Shown here piece by piece: positions 24,607 to 33,213 of a DNA stretch of 64,000 nt. Location of the stretch: assembly GCA_035559535.1 (NCBI GenBank), contig DATMBG010000035.1:30581-94580 (forward strand), read 5' to 3'. Source of the DNA: Candidatus Limnocylindrales bacterium (GTDB lineage Bacteria; Moduliflexota; Moduliflexia; Moduliflexales; JAUQPW01). Below the pieces are notes generated by a model. The model saw nothing but the letters and a program-made list of their open reading frames with translations, did no database searches and had not been told where the DNA came from. A program made the position numbers and the translations under genes. Within the stretch, counting starts at the first letter, position 1; every line of letters starts with the position of its first letter.

Positions 24607-25491
24607 TTACCGAAAGCAGAGGAAAATCATAATCAAGAAAAGGACTAAAGAATAAATACAAAAAAGAGGTTCTGTAAAAATTCTCTCGGGTTCCTTGACC
24701 AGGGGACTACTTTTTAAAGTCAGGATAAAGAACCAAAGGATAAAAATCAAAAAAAAGGGGAGGGTGAAGAAGAGTGCTCTCTGGAATTGGAGGGCCAGGT
24801 AGACATATCCCAGCATGGTCAGACCCGCATAGAATATCATAACACCCAGCAGAGATCCTTTGGAATAATATTTATAAGCCCGTCGATAAAAGACGGCCTG
24901 GGATCCCAGGAAAAGGAGCTCCGCTAACCGCTTAGCCGTCATCAAAAATGCTCCGAAGACCCATAACCACAGAATGAGAGAAAAAGGGGGGAGTATGCGT
25001 TCAGAAGTCACAGAAAACCAGCCAATTAAAAGCCGGATCGGATTATTGATGGACTCAGAGAGGACATCGATATAGGGAATCTCTTTGGCGCGAAGGGGTC
25101 TCAGGTTATAAATCATTCCGGCCAGAAAGAGGCCTATTAAGGAGAATTGAAAGTAAGGATTAAAAAAATAGAAGGCCAGCGATAAGGAAACCAGAAGGAG
25201 TCCCAGGGTAAGAATGACCAGTGTCTGAATGTCCACCAGACCACTGGGAATAGGTCGGAATCGCTTCACCGGATGTTGAAGATCGTAAGAAGCATCGAGG
25301 ATTTCATTGATAGCGTAGTTGACCGAGGAAACCAAACAGGCCAACAACAATCCTGTCAGGATTTTAGAGAGAAGATCCCAGGGAAGTTCCCGATTGAAGT
25401 AAGAAAGTGCAGCCAGGCTACCTGTGAGTGTAAAAAGATTTTTAAACCAATGATCTAATCGAAAGGCCTTCAGATAATAGCGATATTTCAT
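24607..25491 (-). CDS. UbiA-family prenyltransferase (decaprenyl-phosphate phosphoribosyltransferase-like)
   Basis: A 294-aa polytopic enzyme. AFRLDHWFKNLFTLTGSLAA and SVNYAINEILDASYDLQHPVKRFRPIPSG contain the NxxxD and YD/LQHPxKRxRP pattern of the branch that includes 5-phosphoribosyl-1-pyrophosphate:decaprenyl-phosphate transferase; the second acidic motif is less clear. That branch attaches phosphoribose to a polyprenyl phosphate, so it could supply the lipid-linked donor used by the neighbouring GT-C enzyme (inference). Other UbiA enzymes make quinones, hemes or chlorophyll tails; none of those genes is near. It overlaps the upstream deacetylase gene by 4 bp, so the two are translationally coupled. 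Confidence 0.75.
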   Translation of the reverse strand: MKYRYYLKAFRLDHWFKNLFTLTGSLAALSYFNRELPWDLLSKILTGLLLACLVSSVNYAINEILDASYDLQHPVKRFRPIPSGLVDIQTLVILTLGLLLVSLSLAFYFFNPYFQFSLIGLFLAGMIYNLRPLRAKEIPYIDVLSESINNPIRLLIGWFSVTSERILPPFSLILWLWVFGAFLMTAKRLAELLFLGSQAVFYRRAYKYYSKGSLLGVMIFYAGLTMLGYVYLALQFQRALFFTLPFFLIFILWFFILTLKSSPLVKEPERIFTEPLFCIYSLVLFLIMIFLCFR

Positions 25492-26366
25492 CGAATTTGC
25501 TCTAATTTCAAATAGTTGGTCAGTTCGATATTCAACCGGGCTATCATCTCTTTAACCTTTGGACTTGTCAAGCTTTTTAATTCATCTTTTCTCCGATAAG
25601 TTGGATCGACAACCTGTTGATAGAGTTCTTCATCTTCATAACCGGGATGACACATCACTTCGGTTATTCCTTCCTTAACTTGAGGTAAAAAGGTCAGCCA
25701 GGTTTCTTCTGTAAAACAGCCACTATGGTATATGCCGTAGAAATAGGTAGAGGTTTTTAAACCGGCCTTGAGGATTTTTTTTCGGGCCATTCCGGCAGCC
25801 AGGCGTAGGGCCTCGGTTTTTATCCATGGGGAGAGAACCCATCTTTTCTCTTTAACCCGCATCTCTTCCGAACATCGGATATAGGAAACCCGATATTTTT
25901 GTGCAAGATGGAGGACCAGGGAAATCAAACTCGGATGTAAATGGATATGGAGATGGGCATCAAGGTGTGAGATTTTAAGTCCCGTATCCAAGAATTTCTC
26001 GATCTGGGCCTGGAGTTCTTGTTGGATATCCCTTCGTCGAATTTTTCCCAGGCTCAGATAATAAAAAAAGGAAATGTAGCCTGGATAAAAATTTCCTTCT
26101 TCATCTACCAAAGTTGGTATTTGCCGGGGGGGTAGGAGAGATTTTCCAGCGGCTAAGGTCAAATGAATTCCTACGGCCAGTTCGGGATTTTCTTTAGCTT
26201 TTTGAACGGCATCTTCAAAGGCATCTCCGGAAACCATCAGGCTGGCCCCGGTGATAAGACCTCTTTGAAATCCCTCTACAATTCCGGAGTTGACTCCTTT
26301 TGTCAAACCAAAATCATCGGCTATAACGACGAGATATTTTTTGTTTTTATCCAACGAATTCACCAT
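25488..26366 (-). CDS. ChbG/HpnK (YdjC) family carbohydrate deacetylase
   Basis: A metal-dependent deacetylase of the YdjC family. LVVIADDFGLTKGVNSGIVEG has the Asp-Asp metal motif; VGIHLTLAAGKSLLPPRQIPTLVDEEGNF and SHLDAHLHIHLHPSL supply the conserved histidines. The pattern is close to HpnK, the hopanoid-biosynthesis deacetylase, but no hopanoid genes lie in the window. The ATG at 26364-26366 is chosen; a TTG at 26412 would give 16 more residues but would sit inside the promoter of the divergent tmRNA gene. First of a coupled minus-strand group ending in the PA14-glycosyltransferase. Confidence 0.78.
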   Translation of the reverse strand: MVNSLDKNKKYLVVIADDFGLTKGVNSGIVEGFQRGLITGASLMVSGDAFEDAVQKAKENPELAVGIHLTLAAGKSLLPPRQIPTLVDEEGNFYPGYISFFYYLSLGKIRRRDIQQELQAQIEKFLDTGLKISHLDAHLHIHLHPSLISLVLHLAQKYRVSYIRCSEEMRVKEKRWVLSPWIKTEALRLAAGMARKKILKAGLKTSTYFYGIYHSGCFTEETWLTFLPQVKEGITEVMCHPGYEDEELYQQVVDPTYRRKDELKSLTSPKVKEMIARLNIELTNYLKLEQIR

Positions 26367-26401
26367 AAACTTTAAATTAATTATAGGACTTTTATTCACC
26401 C

Positions 26402-26430
26402 TTGACAATCCCAATCCAGAGCCTTACTTT
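26402..26430 (+). promoter_or_regulatory. Promoter of the tmRNA gene
   Basis: TTGACA (26402-26407), 17 bases, then TACTTT (26425-26430), ending 9 bases before the mature 5' end of tmRNA. Confidence 0.8.
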
Positions 26431-26439
26431 AAAACATAG

Positions 26440-26799
26440 GGGGGCGACAGGTTTCGACGGGGTTAGTTGAGGCATCAGCGGCATGTCGAGGTCCTGTTAT
26501 CTCGTAAAACAAGCAGGAAAAAAACAACTGCTGACACTTATTCTACGCAGGAATACGCTTTAGCTGCCTAGTGCAGCTAACGCTCCTTCACCCAGGCCTG
26601 CAGGAGTGAAGCGGGCGTAATAAAGCAGGCTGGCTTATCTTCTCGGTTCGGAGGAAGGTAAGCGAAAACGCATCCGAACTGGCATCTTCCAAGTCCTGCC
26701 GATGGGACCCGGAGGATGTGAGAAAAAAAACATCGGCTAAGCATGTAGAGGCTGATCGCCGAATAATCTCGGACGCGGGTTCGATTCCCGCCGCCTCCA
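26440..26799 (+). ncRNA. ssrA: Transfer-messenger RNA
   Basis: Rescues stalled ribosomes and tags the product for proteolysis. The 5' GGGGGCGACAGGTTTCGACGG pattern (from 26440) pairs its first seven bases with CGCCUCC at 26792-26798. The TPsiC-like arm is GGACGCGGGTTCGATTCCCG. The tag frame opens with GCT at 26530-26532 and ends at TAG 26569-26571, encoding ADTYSTQEYALAA, with the usual ALAA end. The sequence ends CTCCA then TTAA, so the CCA tail is not encoded after the discriminator A and would be added by nucleotidyltransferase. Confidence 0.97.
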
Positions 26800-26813
26800 T
26801 TAATTTCTCTCAT

Positions 26814-26847
26814 AAAAAGCCCAACCGATAAGCCGGTTGGGCTTTTT
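26814..26847 (+). terminator. Rho-independent terminator of ssrA
   Basis: AAAAAGCCCAACCG (26814-26827) pairs with CGGTTGGGCTTTTT (26834-26847), a 14-bp stem with 6-base loop ending in a T run. Being symmetrical it may work in both directions. Confidence 0.93.
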
Positions 26848-26954
26848 ATTTTCTGAGAAAGGTAACTCTACCCAAAGGTATCGGCCTAAGGGGGTCGGTT
26901 GTTTTTTCATTGACCTAATCTTCAGAGGGAGTATACTGTAAGGAGGAAGGGCGT

Positions 26955-27953
26955 TTGTTAAAAGACTGGATTTTTCAAAAAGGAGGTAAATCAACGTTGT
27001 ATATCTTTTTTAGGTGGATCATTTCCACACTGATCATTTTGATCTTAACCATCCCAAATCCCGGATTGATTTGGGCAAAATCGAAGATAGAAGCAGTTCC
27101 CCTTTCCGAAGCCATTGCAAAGAAATGGGTAAAGGCGCAACTTACGGGGATTAATGAAGCACCTCAGGTGGGGAGACAGGCTGGTGAAAGTATCATGCTC
27201 CGGGTTCAAAATGTTTCGCAGCGACCTTTAGAGTTAATCATCCCACGAGGGATGGTACTACAAACCGAAGTTCGGGGTGTAACCGATATGGTGGTAAACC
27301 GCGTTGTAGGCATTCCCAAAGGGCTTAAAGAGATCATCCCGACTTCTCAGATTATTTTAGAGGATTCAGAACCGAAAGAATATATCTTAGAGGCCTACTC
27401 ACTGGATTTCGGTCAAGATCCTCCTACTTTCAGTGATCCCTTTACTCTGGATGGTCCGGTGCATCCTTCCATTCAAAAGCTTCTGGAGACGCTACCACAA
27501 CTTCCGGCGGAAAAACGATCCACGGAAGCCGTGCAGGTGGCGATATGGAAGCTGACCAATCCCGAATCCGAGCCGGATTTCCGGAAGGCAGGTTTTCCGG
27601 TTAAACAGGAAGATTTGAGTAATGCGCAATTTATTTTAGCCGCAGCAGGATTAGAGAATGTTCGGGTCGAGGGATATAAAAAGAACGTAGTTGTGGAAGG
27701 ATTTATTTATTGTCTGCTGCCTACTGCCAATAATGAGCTAACCATGGAGCCGGGATCTTGTCCGGGAGGAGATCATCTTCATGTACTAAGAACTCAGGAT
27801 GGTAAAGTTATTACCCTACAAACTTCTAAGGAAATTACCGATCAGATCGCAAAGCTATCTCAGAAAGAGAAAGCCCATGCGGTTGTTACAGGTAAATCGG
27901 TAGGTCGACTCATTATTGATCCGGAATCCGTTACCGGCGTTGAGGATCATTAA
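26955..27953 (+). CDS. Secreted protein of unknown function
   Basis: Not recognised as a characterised family. Two TTG starts, at 26955 and 26997, each have a GGAGG box (8 and 10 bases upstream); no ATG fits. A hydrophobic segment FFRWIISTLIILILTIPNPGLIWAKS follows either start, so the protein should be exported. The mature part has an N-terminal beta-rich piece (IMLRVQNVSQRPLELIIPRGMVL reads like a small Ig-like or CARDB-like strand set), then a middle helix region with TEAVQVAIWKLTNP, and two cysteines (YCLLP, GSCPGG). It lies between ssrA and an FMN reductase gene (12-bp gap). Possible cell-surface role; no function claimed. Confidence 0.7.
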   Translation: MLKDWIFQKGGKSTLYIFFRWIISTLIILILTIPNPGLIWAKSKIEAVPLSEAIAKKWVKAQLTGINEAPQVGRQAGESIMLRVQNVSQRPLELIIPRGMVLQTEVRGVTDMVVNRVVGIPKGLKEIIPTSQIILEDSEPKEYILEAYSLDFGQDPPTFSDPFTLDGPVHPSIQKLLETLPQLPAEKRSTEAVQVAIWKLTNPESEPDFRKAGFPVKQEDLSNAQFILAAAGLENVRVEGYKKNVVVEGFIYCLLPTANNELTMEPGSCPGGDHLHVLRTQDGKVITLQTSKEITDQIAKLSQKEKAHAVVTGKSVGRLIIDPESVTGVEDH

Positions 27954-27965
27954 GGAGATGACAAC

Positions 27966-28541
27966 ATGAGCGGGCGTGGTGAAAAGATCAAAGTTGTTGG
28001 ATTAGGTGGAAGTTTAGGGAAAAAATCATTAACTTTGGCGGTTCTGAATATCTCGCTGCAAGGTGCCAAACAAGTAGGCGCCGAAGTAGAATTGCTGGAT
28101 CTCCGGGAACTCTCCCTGCCTTTTTACAATCCGGAGATAAAGCTGGAGGAGTACCCGGAAAATGTCTCCCGATTCTTGAACAAGGTTCGAGAGGCCGATG
28201 GGATGATCTGGGCTTCTCCGGCCTATCACGGGACCGTTAGTGGGGCCATGAAAAATGCCCTGGATTTTTTAGAATTTCTGGCCAAGGATCAGCCGCCTTA
28301 TCTTACCGATAAAGTGGTCGGTCTTATTACGACCTCTGGTGGGAGTCTGGCCGGTGTTAATGCTATCAATGCACTTAACCATATCTGTCAGGCTCTCCGA
28401 GCCTGGGTTGTTCCTCTGATGATCCCGGTGGTCCAGGCCTGGAAGTTTTTCGATGAAGAGGGACGGATTACAGACCCTCTCCTGGAAGAGCGATTGACTT
28501 TGTTGGGAGTTGAACTGGTTAAGAAGTTGAAACATTGCTGA
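27966..28541 (+). CDS. NAD(P)H-dependent FMN reductase family protein
   Basis: A 191-aa flavodoxin-fold oxidoreductase. VVGLGGSLGKKSLTLAVL is the FMN-phosphate loop, MIWASPAYHGTVSGAMKNALDFL the conserved flavin-side motif, and GLITTSGGSLAGVNAINAL the third loop. Relatives reduce FMN, quinones, azo dyes or chromate with NAD(P)H in the cytoplasm. TAAGGAGA lies 8 bases before the ATG. It follows the secreted protein by 12 bp, and may be co-transcribed with it. Confidence 0.88.
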   Translation: MSGRGEKIKVVGLGGSLGKKSLTLAVLNISLQGAKQVGAEVELLDLRELSLPFYNPEIKLEEYPENVSRFLNKVREADGMIWASPAYHGTVSGAMKNALDFLEFLAKDQPPYLTDKVVGLITTSGGSLAGVNAINALNHICQALRAWVVPLMIPVVQAWKFFDEEGRITDPLLEERLTLLGVELVKKLKHC

Positions 28542-28855
28542 AGGGGAAATTAGCGGATCTGCTCCAAGGCCTCCAATCCCGAATCATCCCCTCTCACCAA
28601 CGGTAAGGGGAACGAATAAACAGGAAGGGGATAAAACTTTAAGCGTTACCGACCATTTTAAAAATATTTTTCACATCTGTTGAAATAAAAAAATAAGCTG
28701 GATTGTTGAAAATTCATTTGTTGGTGCTGTTTTGACCCTGTTTTTCTTGACAAAGAAAGGGAACAGTCCTATAATTTAGCTGGAAATAAAATTGCATCTC
28801 TTTATTTGAGGTATAAGGATTTTCCCCGACTTTGCTCAAGAAAAGGAACTCGTGA
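28542..28855 (+). other. Intergenic region holding the cdsA promoter; no uppS
   Basis: No gene is visible. The uppS (undecaprenyl diphosphate synthase) gene that usually comes just before cdsA is absent; the space contains only an AT-rich region and the promoter at 28747-28775. Confidence 0.6.
28747..28775 (+). promoter_or_regulatory. Consensus sigma-70 promoter for cdsA-dxr-rseP
   Basis: TTGACA (28747-28752), 17 bases, TATAAT (28770-28775): a perfect match to both hexamers, 80 bp upstream of the cdsA start codon. Confidence 0.92.
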
Positions 28856-29662
28856 TTGCACCGGAAACGTGTTTTATCTAGCATTGTTTTAGTACCCCTA
28901 CTGATTCTGTTGATTCGGTATGGAGGAATCACAAGTTTTTGGCTGGTAGTAAGTCTGGCTATCGTTCTGGGAACTTATGAATTTTATCGTATGGTCGAAG
29001 TAAGGCAGTTAACCTGTTATAAGATCCCGGGAATGATACTGAGTTGGGTGGTTTCCTGTTCCTTTCTGTTCCAAAATATCACGCTGATTAGTTTTACATG
29101 GGCTTTTGCCTCTATGGTGGTAGTTGTGTATGCCTTATTTTCACCATACCCCCTATCCACTTCTATTATATCTGTATCTACAACCGTATTCGGAATTACT
29201 TATATAAGCTGGTTACTGAGTCATCTGGTGCTGTTACGAGGATTAGAAGGTGGGCAATGGCTTATATTTTACTTACTCCTGATCATCTGGGCCGGGGATA
29301 CCGCTGCTTTTTATATCGGATCTTATATAGGAAAGCATAAACTGGCCCCGGTGATAAGCCCAAAAAAAACGGTAGAGGGGGCCATTGGAGGATTAGGGAT
29401 CAGTATGATAGCCTCCTTAATAGCCAAGAATTGGTTACTGCCTTCTTGGGATTATAAACAAGCCCTCGTGGTAGGGGGGCTATTGGCCGTAATGGGACAG
29501 CTTGGAGATTTAGGGAAATCTATATTCAAGCGAGATGCAGGCCTCAAAGACTCGGGGAATATCATACCAGGCCACGGAGGGATCTTAGATCGTGTGGATG
29601 GTCTTTTATTCAGTACGCCGGTTTTATATTATTATGTGGTAGGGTTTGGAGGAGCCTCATGA
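28856..29662 (+). CDS. cdsA: Phosphatidate cytidylyltransferase
   Basis: Makes CDP-diacylglycerol from phosphatidate and CTP in the inner membrane. About eight membrane segments, and the family signature near the C-terminus reads SIFKRDAGLKDSGNIIPGHGG followed by ILDRVDG (all key K-R, K-D, H-G-G and D-R-D residues). The start is TTG (28856-28858) behind an AGGA box. It overlaps dxr by 4 bp. At 268 aa it is of normal size. Confidence 0.95.
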   Translation: MHRKRVLSSIVLVPLLILLIRYGGITSFWLVVSLAIVLGTYEFYRMVEVRQLTCYKIPGMILSWVVSCSFLFQNITLISFTWAFASMVVVVYALFSPYPLSTSIISVSTTVFGITYISWLLSHLVLLRGLEGGQWLIFYLLLIIWAGDTAAFYIGSYIGKHKLAPVISPKKTVEGAIGGLGISMIASLIAKNWLLPSWDYKQALVVGGLLAVMGQLGDLGKSIFKRDAGLKDSGNIIPGHGGILDRVDGLLFSTPVLYYYVVGFGGAS

Positions 29663-30819
29663 AAAAAAATATATCTATTCTTGGATCAACAGGCTCTGTA
29701 GGTAGGAATACGTTGGAAATCGTAGAAAATTTCCCGGAAAATTTTCAAGTCTGGGGCCTGGCAGCCCACAAAAATATCGATCTTTTAGAAAAACAAATTA
29801 AAAAGTTTAAACCTCGAATTGCTTCCCTATCTGATCCGGCACTGGCCCGCCAGTTGAAGGAAAGATGCCGGGGATATGACGTAGAAATTTTATCCGGAGA
29901 AGCGGGGGCAGTCCGGGTGGCGACGATTCCTGAAGTTGATCTGGTAGTGTCGGCTATGGTAGGGGCTGCAGGCTTGATTCCTACCTTTGCAGCCATCTCC
30001 CATGGAAAAGATATTGCCCTGGCCAATAAAGAGACTTTAGTCACGGCCGGAGAGATTATTACCCATGAGGCCAGGCGAAAGGATGTACGAATTGTACCGG
30101 TAGATAGCGAACATAGCGCTATTTTACAGGCCATGCAGGGGCATGACCCCTCAACGGTGAAGTGCTTGATTCTGACAGCCTCAGGAGGCCCGTTCAAAAA
30201 TCACTCACTTTCTGAGTTGCAGAACGTAACCCTGGAAGAAGCTTTACAACATCCAACCTGGAATATGGGTCAGAAGATAACCATCGATTCTGCAACGCTG
30301 ATGAACAAGGGATTGGAGGTTATAGAAGCCAGATGGTTATTTAATATCCCCTTATCCAGGATCAAAATTGTCATCCATCCCCAGAGTATTGTTCATTCGA
30401 TGGTGGAATATATCGATGGATCCGTCATCGCCCAATTAGGCATCCCGGATATGAAAATACCCATATCTTATGCCCTGGCATACCCGGAACGCCTGCCTTT
30501 GAATCTCCCATCGTTAGAATTGACCAAGCTTGGAAACCTGAGCTTTCAAGAACCGGATTTTGATCGGTTTCCCTGTCTCCGGTATGCTTATCAGGCGGGG
30601 GAGGAAGGAGGTTCTCTACCCATTGTGGTAAATGCTTCTAATGAAGTCGCCGTTGAGTTTTTCTTAAAAAAGAAAATTCGATTTGTGGATATCCAGGCGA
30701 CGATTGGAAGAGTCATGGAAGAACACTCCCCACGTAAAGTGTCGGCTATTGAAGAGGTTTTAGAAATAGATCAATGGGCCAGACGGGAAGCCGAGAAAGT
30801 GATTAATCAGGAAAGATGA
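29659..30819 (+). CDS. dxr: 1-deoxy-D-xylulose 5-phosphate reductoisomerase
   Basis: Second step of the MEP isoprenoid pathway (NADPH). NISILGSTGSVGRNTLEIV is the nucleotide-binding loop, ALANKETLVTAGEIIT and VPVDSEHSAILQAMQG hold the metal-binding aspartate and glutamates, ASGGPF and HPTWNMGQKITIDSATLMNKGLEVIEA line the active site, and PQSIVHSMVEYIDGSVIAQLG completes it. 386 aa, normal length. Start overlaps the cdsA stop. Confidence 0.98.
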   Translation: MKKNISILGSTGSVGRNTLEIVENFPENFQVWGLAAHKNIDLLEKQIKKFKPRIASLSDPALARQLKERCRGYDVEILSGEAGAVRVATIPEVDLVVSAMVGAAGLIPTFAAISHGKDIALANKETLVTAGEIITHEARRKDVRIVPVDSEHSAILQAMQGHDPSTVKCLILTASGGPFKNHSLSELQNVTLEEALQHPTWNMGQKITIDSATLMNKGLEVIEARWLFNIPLSRIKIVIHPQSIVHSMVEYIDGSVIAQLGIPDMKIPISYALAYPERLPLNLPSLELTKLGNLSFQEPDFDRFPCLRYAYQAGEEGGSLPIVVNASNEVAVEFFLKKKIRFVDIQATIGRVMEEHSPRKVSAIEEVLEIDQWARREAEKVINQER

Positions 30820-30884
30820 AGGAGGAAGGAAGAAGGATAAATTACCTTAATATCCCCTTTATCCTTCCTCCTTTATCCTTTAAA
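30815..30884. repeat. Period-7 STRR-like inverted repeat between dxr and rseP
   Basis: GATGAAG/GAGGAAG-type 7-bp units run from 30815 to about 30841 and are mirrored by CTTTATC/CTTCCTC units at 30857-30884. The left arm starts in the dxr stop codon. Confidence 0.9.
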
Positions 30885-30897
30885 AGAGGAATTACCT

Positions 30898-32193
30898 TTG
30901 TTAACCTATATTTTATCCTTTGCCTTTGTATTAGGAGTTTTAGTCCTTGTTCACGAATTTGGACATTTTATAGCGGCCAAGAAAGCAGGAGTTAGAGTAG
31001 AAGTTTTCTCTGTAGGATTTGGGCCTCGCCTGTTTGGGTTTAAACTGGGAGAGACCGATTATCGGGTTTCTGCATTTCCCTTGGGGGGATACGTTAAATT
31101 ACCCGGAGAAAATCCCGATGAAGCCACCGGAGCCCCCTGGGAGTTAAGTTCCAAGTCGGCCCCTCAACGTCTCTTAGTTTTTGCTGCCGGAGCTCTCATG
31201 AACATCCTGACGGCAATCTTTCTTCTTTCCCTGGTTTTTTTCATCGGGGTTCAAGTTCCTAAGTATTTGGATGATCCCCCGGTCGTAGGTTGGGTGGATA
31301 AAGATTCCCCGGCCGAGAAGAGTGGCTTCCAGGTAGGTGATCGGATTCTACGGGTTAACGGAAAAGAGATCTCTACCTGGGAAGATGCCTATAGCTACTT
31401 TTTGACTTCTGCAGATATTTCCTCCCAGGTGGAAGTGGAACGAGACGGAAAAGTGGTGGTCCTTCATGCAACCCCGGAATCTATAAAAAAACTGGGAGCC
31501 GGTTATATCGGTCTACAACCTCCCATGGAACCTGTTGTAGGAGGAATCCAAAAGGGTTTCCCGGCAGATAAAGAGGGGCTTCAGGAGGGAGATCGAATTG
31601 TCGCAATAAATGGTACACCCATTTATCATTGGCTGGCCATGGCAGAAATCGTCCATAATAGTCCGGGTAAGGAACTGGAGATTACGATTTTAAGAAACGG
31701 TCAAGAGATTAAAAAGAAGATGATCCCTCAGGTCCAGGATGGAAAGGGGTATCTGGGAATCACGGCAAAACCTCAAACGGTCTTTAAAAAGTATGGTCCT
31801 ATGGAATCACTCAAAAAAGGCCTTGCAAGGACCTGGGAAATTACGGTTATGACCTTTGAGCTCCTGGGCCGATTAATTAAACGAGAAGCTTCTACAGGTG
31901 CCATCGGAGGCCCTATTATGATCGCCCAGATGTCAGGCCAGGCCGCTAAAGCAGGAATGTCAGAACTCCTGGGTTTGATGGGCGTGTTAAGTCTTAACCT
32001 GGGAATCCTTAATTTACTCCCAATACCTGTATTAGATGGAGGCCATATTCTCTTCCTGGTGATCGAACTGATCCTGGGCCGACCTCTCAGTCTTAAAAAG
32101 CGAGAACTCGCTCAAAAAATAGGCCTCGCCATTTTAATTCCTTTGATGATTCTGGTATTCCACAATGACATCATGAGGTTACTGGCCAAATAG
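30898..32193 (+). CDS. rseP: Site-2 protease RseP (M50)
   Basis: An inner-membrane metalloprotease that cuts transmembrane anti-sigma factors in envelope stress. The zinc motif is HEFGH at residues 19-23, with the second metal-site motif LLPIPVLDGGHILF near 375-388. Two PDZ domains lie between, with cores VGWVDKDSPAEKSGFQVGDRILRVNG (about 125-150) and GGIQKGFPADKEGLQEGDRIVAING (about 210-235). Start is TTG with an AGAGGA box 7 bases upstream. The dxr-rseP order is widely conserved. Confidence 0.96.
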   Translation: MLTYILSFAFVLGVLVLVHEFGHFIAAKKAGVRVEVFSVGFGPRLFGFKLGETDYRVSAFPLGGYVKLPGENPDEATGAPWELSSKSAPQRLLVFAAGALMNILTAIFLLSLVFFIGVQVPKYLDDPPVVGWVDKDSPAEKSGFQVGDRILRVNGKEISTWEDAYSYFLTSADISSQVEVERDGKVVVLHATPESIKKLGAGYIGLQPPMEPVVGGIQKGFPADKEGLQEGDRIVAINGTPIYHWLAMAEIVHNSPGKELEITILRNGQEIKKKMIPQVQDGKGYLGITAKPQTVFKKYGPMESLKKGLARTWEITVMTFELLGRLIKREASTGAIGGPIMIAQMSGQAAKAGMSELLGLMGVLSLNLGILNLLPIPVLDGGHILFLVIELILGRPLSLKKRELAQKIGLAILIPLMILVFHNDIMRLLAK

Positions 32194-32226
32194 GAAGAGA
32201 ATAGGAGTGTGTGGGGGTGTGGGGAT

Positions 32227-33192
32227 ATGGAACGTAATTTAGCTTTAGAATTTGTTCGGGTCACCGAAGCCGCTGCATTAGCCAGCTCCAGATGGATGGG
32301 CAGAGGGAATGAAAAAGCTGCCGATCAAGCGGCTATAGAGGCCATGAGACGGGCCTTTAATTTTGTGGAAATTAACGGTACCGTGGTTATCGGAGAGGGG
32401 GAACAGGACGAGGTGCCCATGCTTTATACAGGTGAAAAAGTCGGCACCGGTCATCCCCCGGAGACCGATATTGCCCTGGATGCCTTAGAGGGGACGACTA
32501 TCACGGCACTTGGAGGCTACAATGCCTTATCAATTATCGCAGCAGCCGGTAAAGGATGTATTCTATCTGTTCCCGATATTTATATGGAAAAAATTGCCGT
32601 AGGCCCTCGGGCTAAAGGAGTTATCAATATCGAGGCTTCCCCGACCCAAAATTTGAAAGCCGTGGCACAGGCCCTGGATTGCCCTCTAGAAGACCTGACG
32701 GTGGTGATCCTCGATAGACCCCGTCATGAAGCTTTAATCAGGGAAATTCGAAGCAATGGAGCCAGAATCCGGTTAATTCCCGATGGAGATGTCTCGGGGG
32801 CTATTGCAACCGCCATGGAAGGCTCCGGTATCGACATTCTGATGGGAATCGGTGGCGCTCCCGAAGGCGTTTTAGCCGCTGCCGCTCTTAAATGTTTGGG
32901 AGGGGATATGCAAGGTCGTCTAGTTTTTCGAAACGATCTGGATAAGGAACGCGCCCGGGAAGCCGGAATTGAAGATACCGATAAGATCTTTACCCTTGAA
33001 GATATGGTCCGGGGAGAAGAGGTAATGTTTGCAGCTACCGGTGTAACCGATGGGGATATGCTTAAAGGAGTTCGCCGTCTCAAGGAAGGAGCCGAGACGT
33101 ACTCCGTCGTTATGAGATCCCCAACCCATACGATTCGGTTTATCCAGGCCATCCATTGTGCGGCTACCATTAAAGCAAAAATTGGGCTATAA
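32227..33192 (+). CDS. glpX: Class II fructose-1,6-bisphosphatase
   Basis: Hydrolyses fructose 1,6-bisphosphate in gluconeogenesis (Mg2+ or Mn2+, lithium-sensitive family). MERNLALEFVRVTEAAALASSRWMGRG, NGTVVIGEGEQDEVPMLYTGEKVG, ETDIALDALEGTTI and MGIGGAPEGVLAAAALKCLGGDMQGRLV are GlpX hallmarks. The ATG at 32227 is chosen because upstream codons (from 32209) translate a GTGTGGGG repeat. The usual DPxEGT appears as DALEGT here, alanine for proline. It lies 33 bp after rseP across a short repeat. Confidence 0.94.
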   Translation: MERNLALEFVRVTEAAALASSRWMGRGNEKAADQAAIEAMRRAFNFVEINGTVVIGEGEQDEVPMLYTGEKVGTGHPPETDIALDALEGTTITALGGYNALSIIAAAGKGCILSVPDIYMEKIAVGPRAKGVINIEASPTQNLKAVAQALDCPLEDLTVVILDRPRHEALIREIRSNGARIRLIPDGDVSGAIATAMEGSGIDILMGIGGAPEGVLAAAALKCLGGDMQGRLVFRNDLDKERAREAGIEDTDKIFTLEDMVRGEEVMFAATGVTDGDMLKGVRRLKEGAETYSVVMRSPTHTIRFIQAIHCAATIKAKIGL

Positions 33193-33213
33193 CTATAAAT
33201 AAAATCCACAGCC

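Noticed and set aside
26577-26813. Minus-strand open frames across the tmRNA
   Set aside because: They run through the conserved tmRNA stems, have no family features and are antisense to a certain RNA gene.
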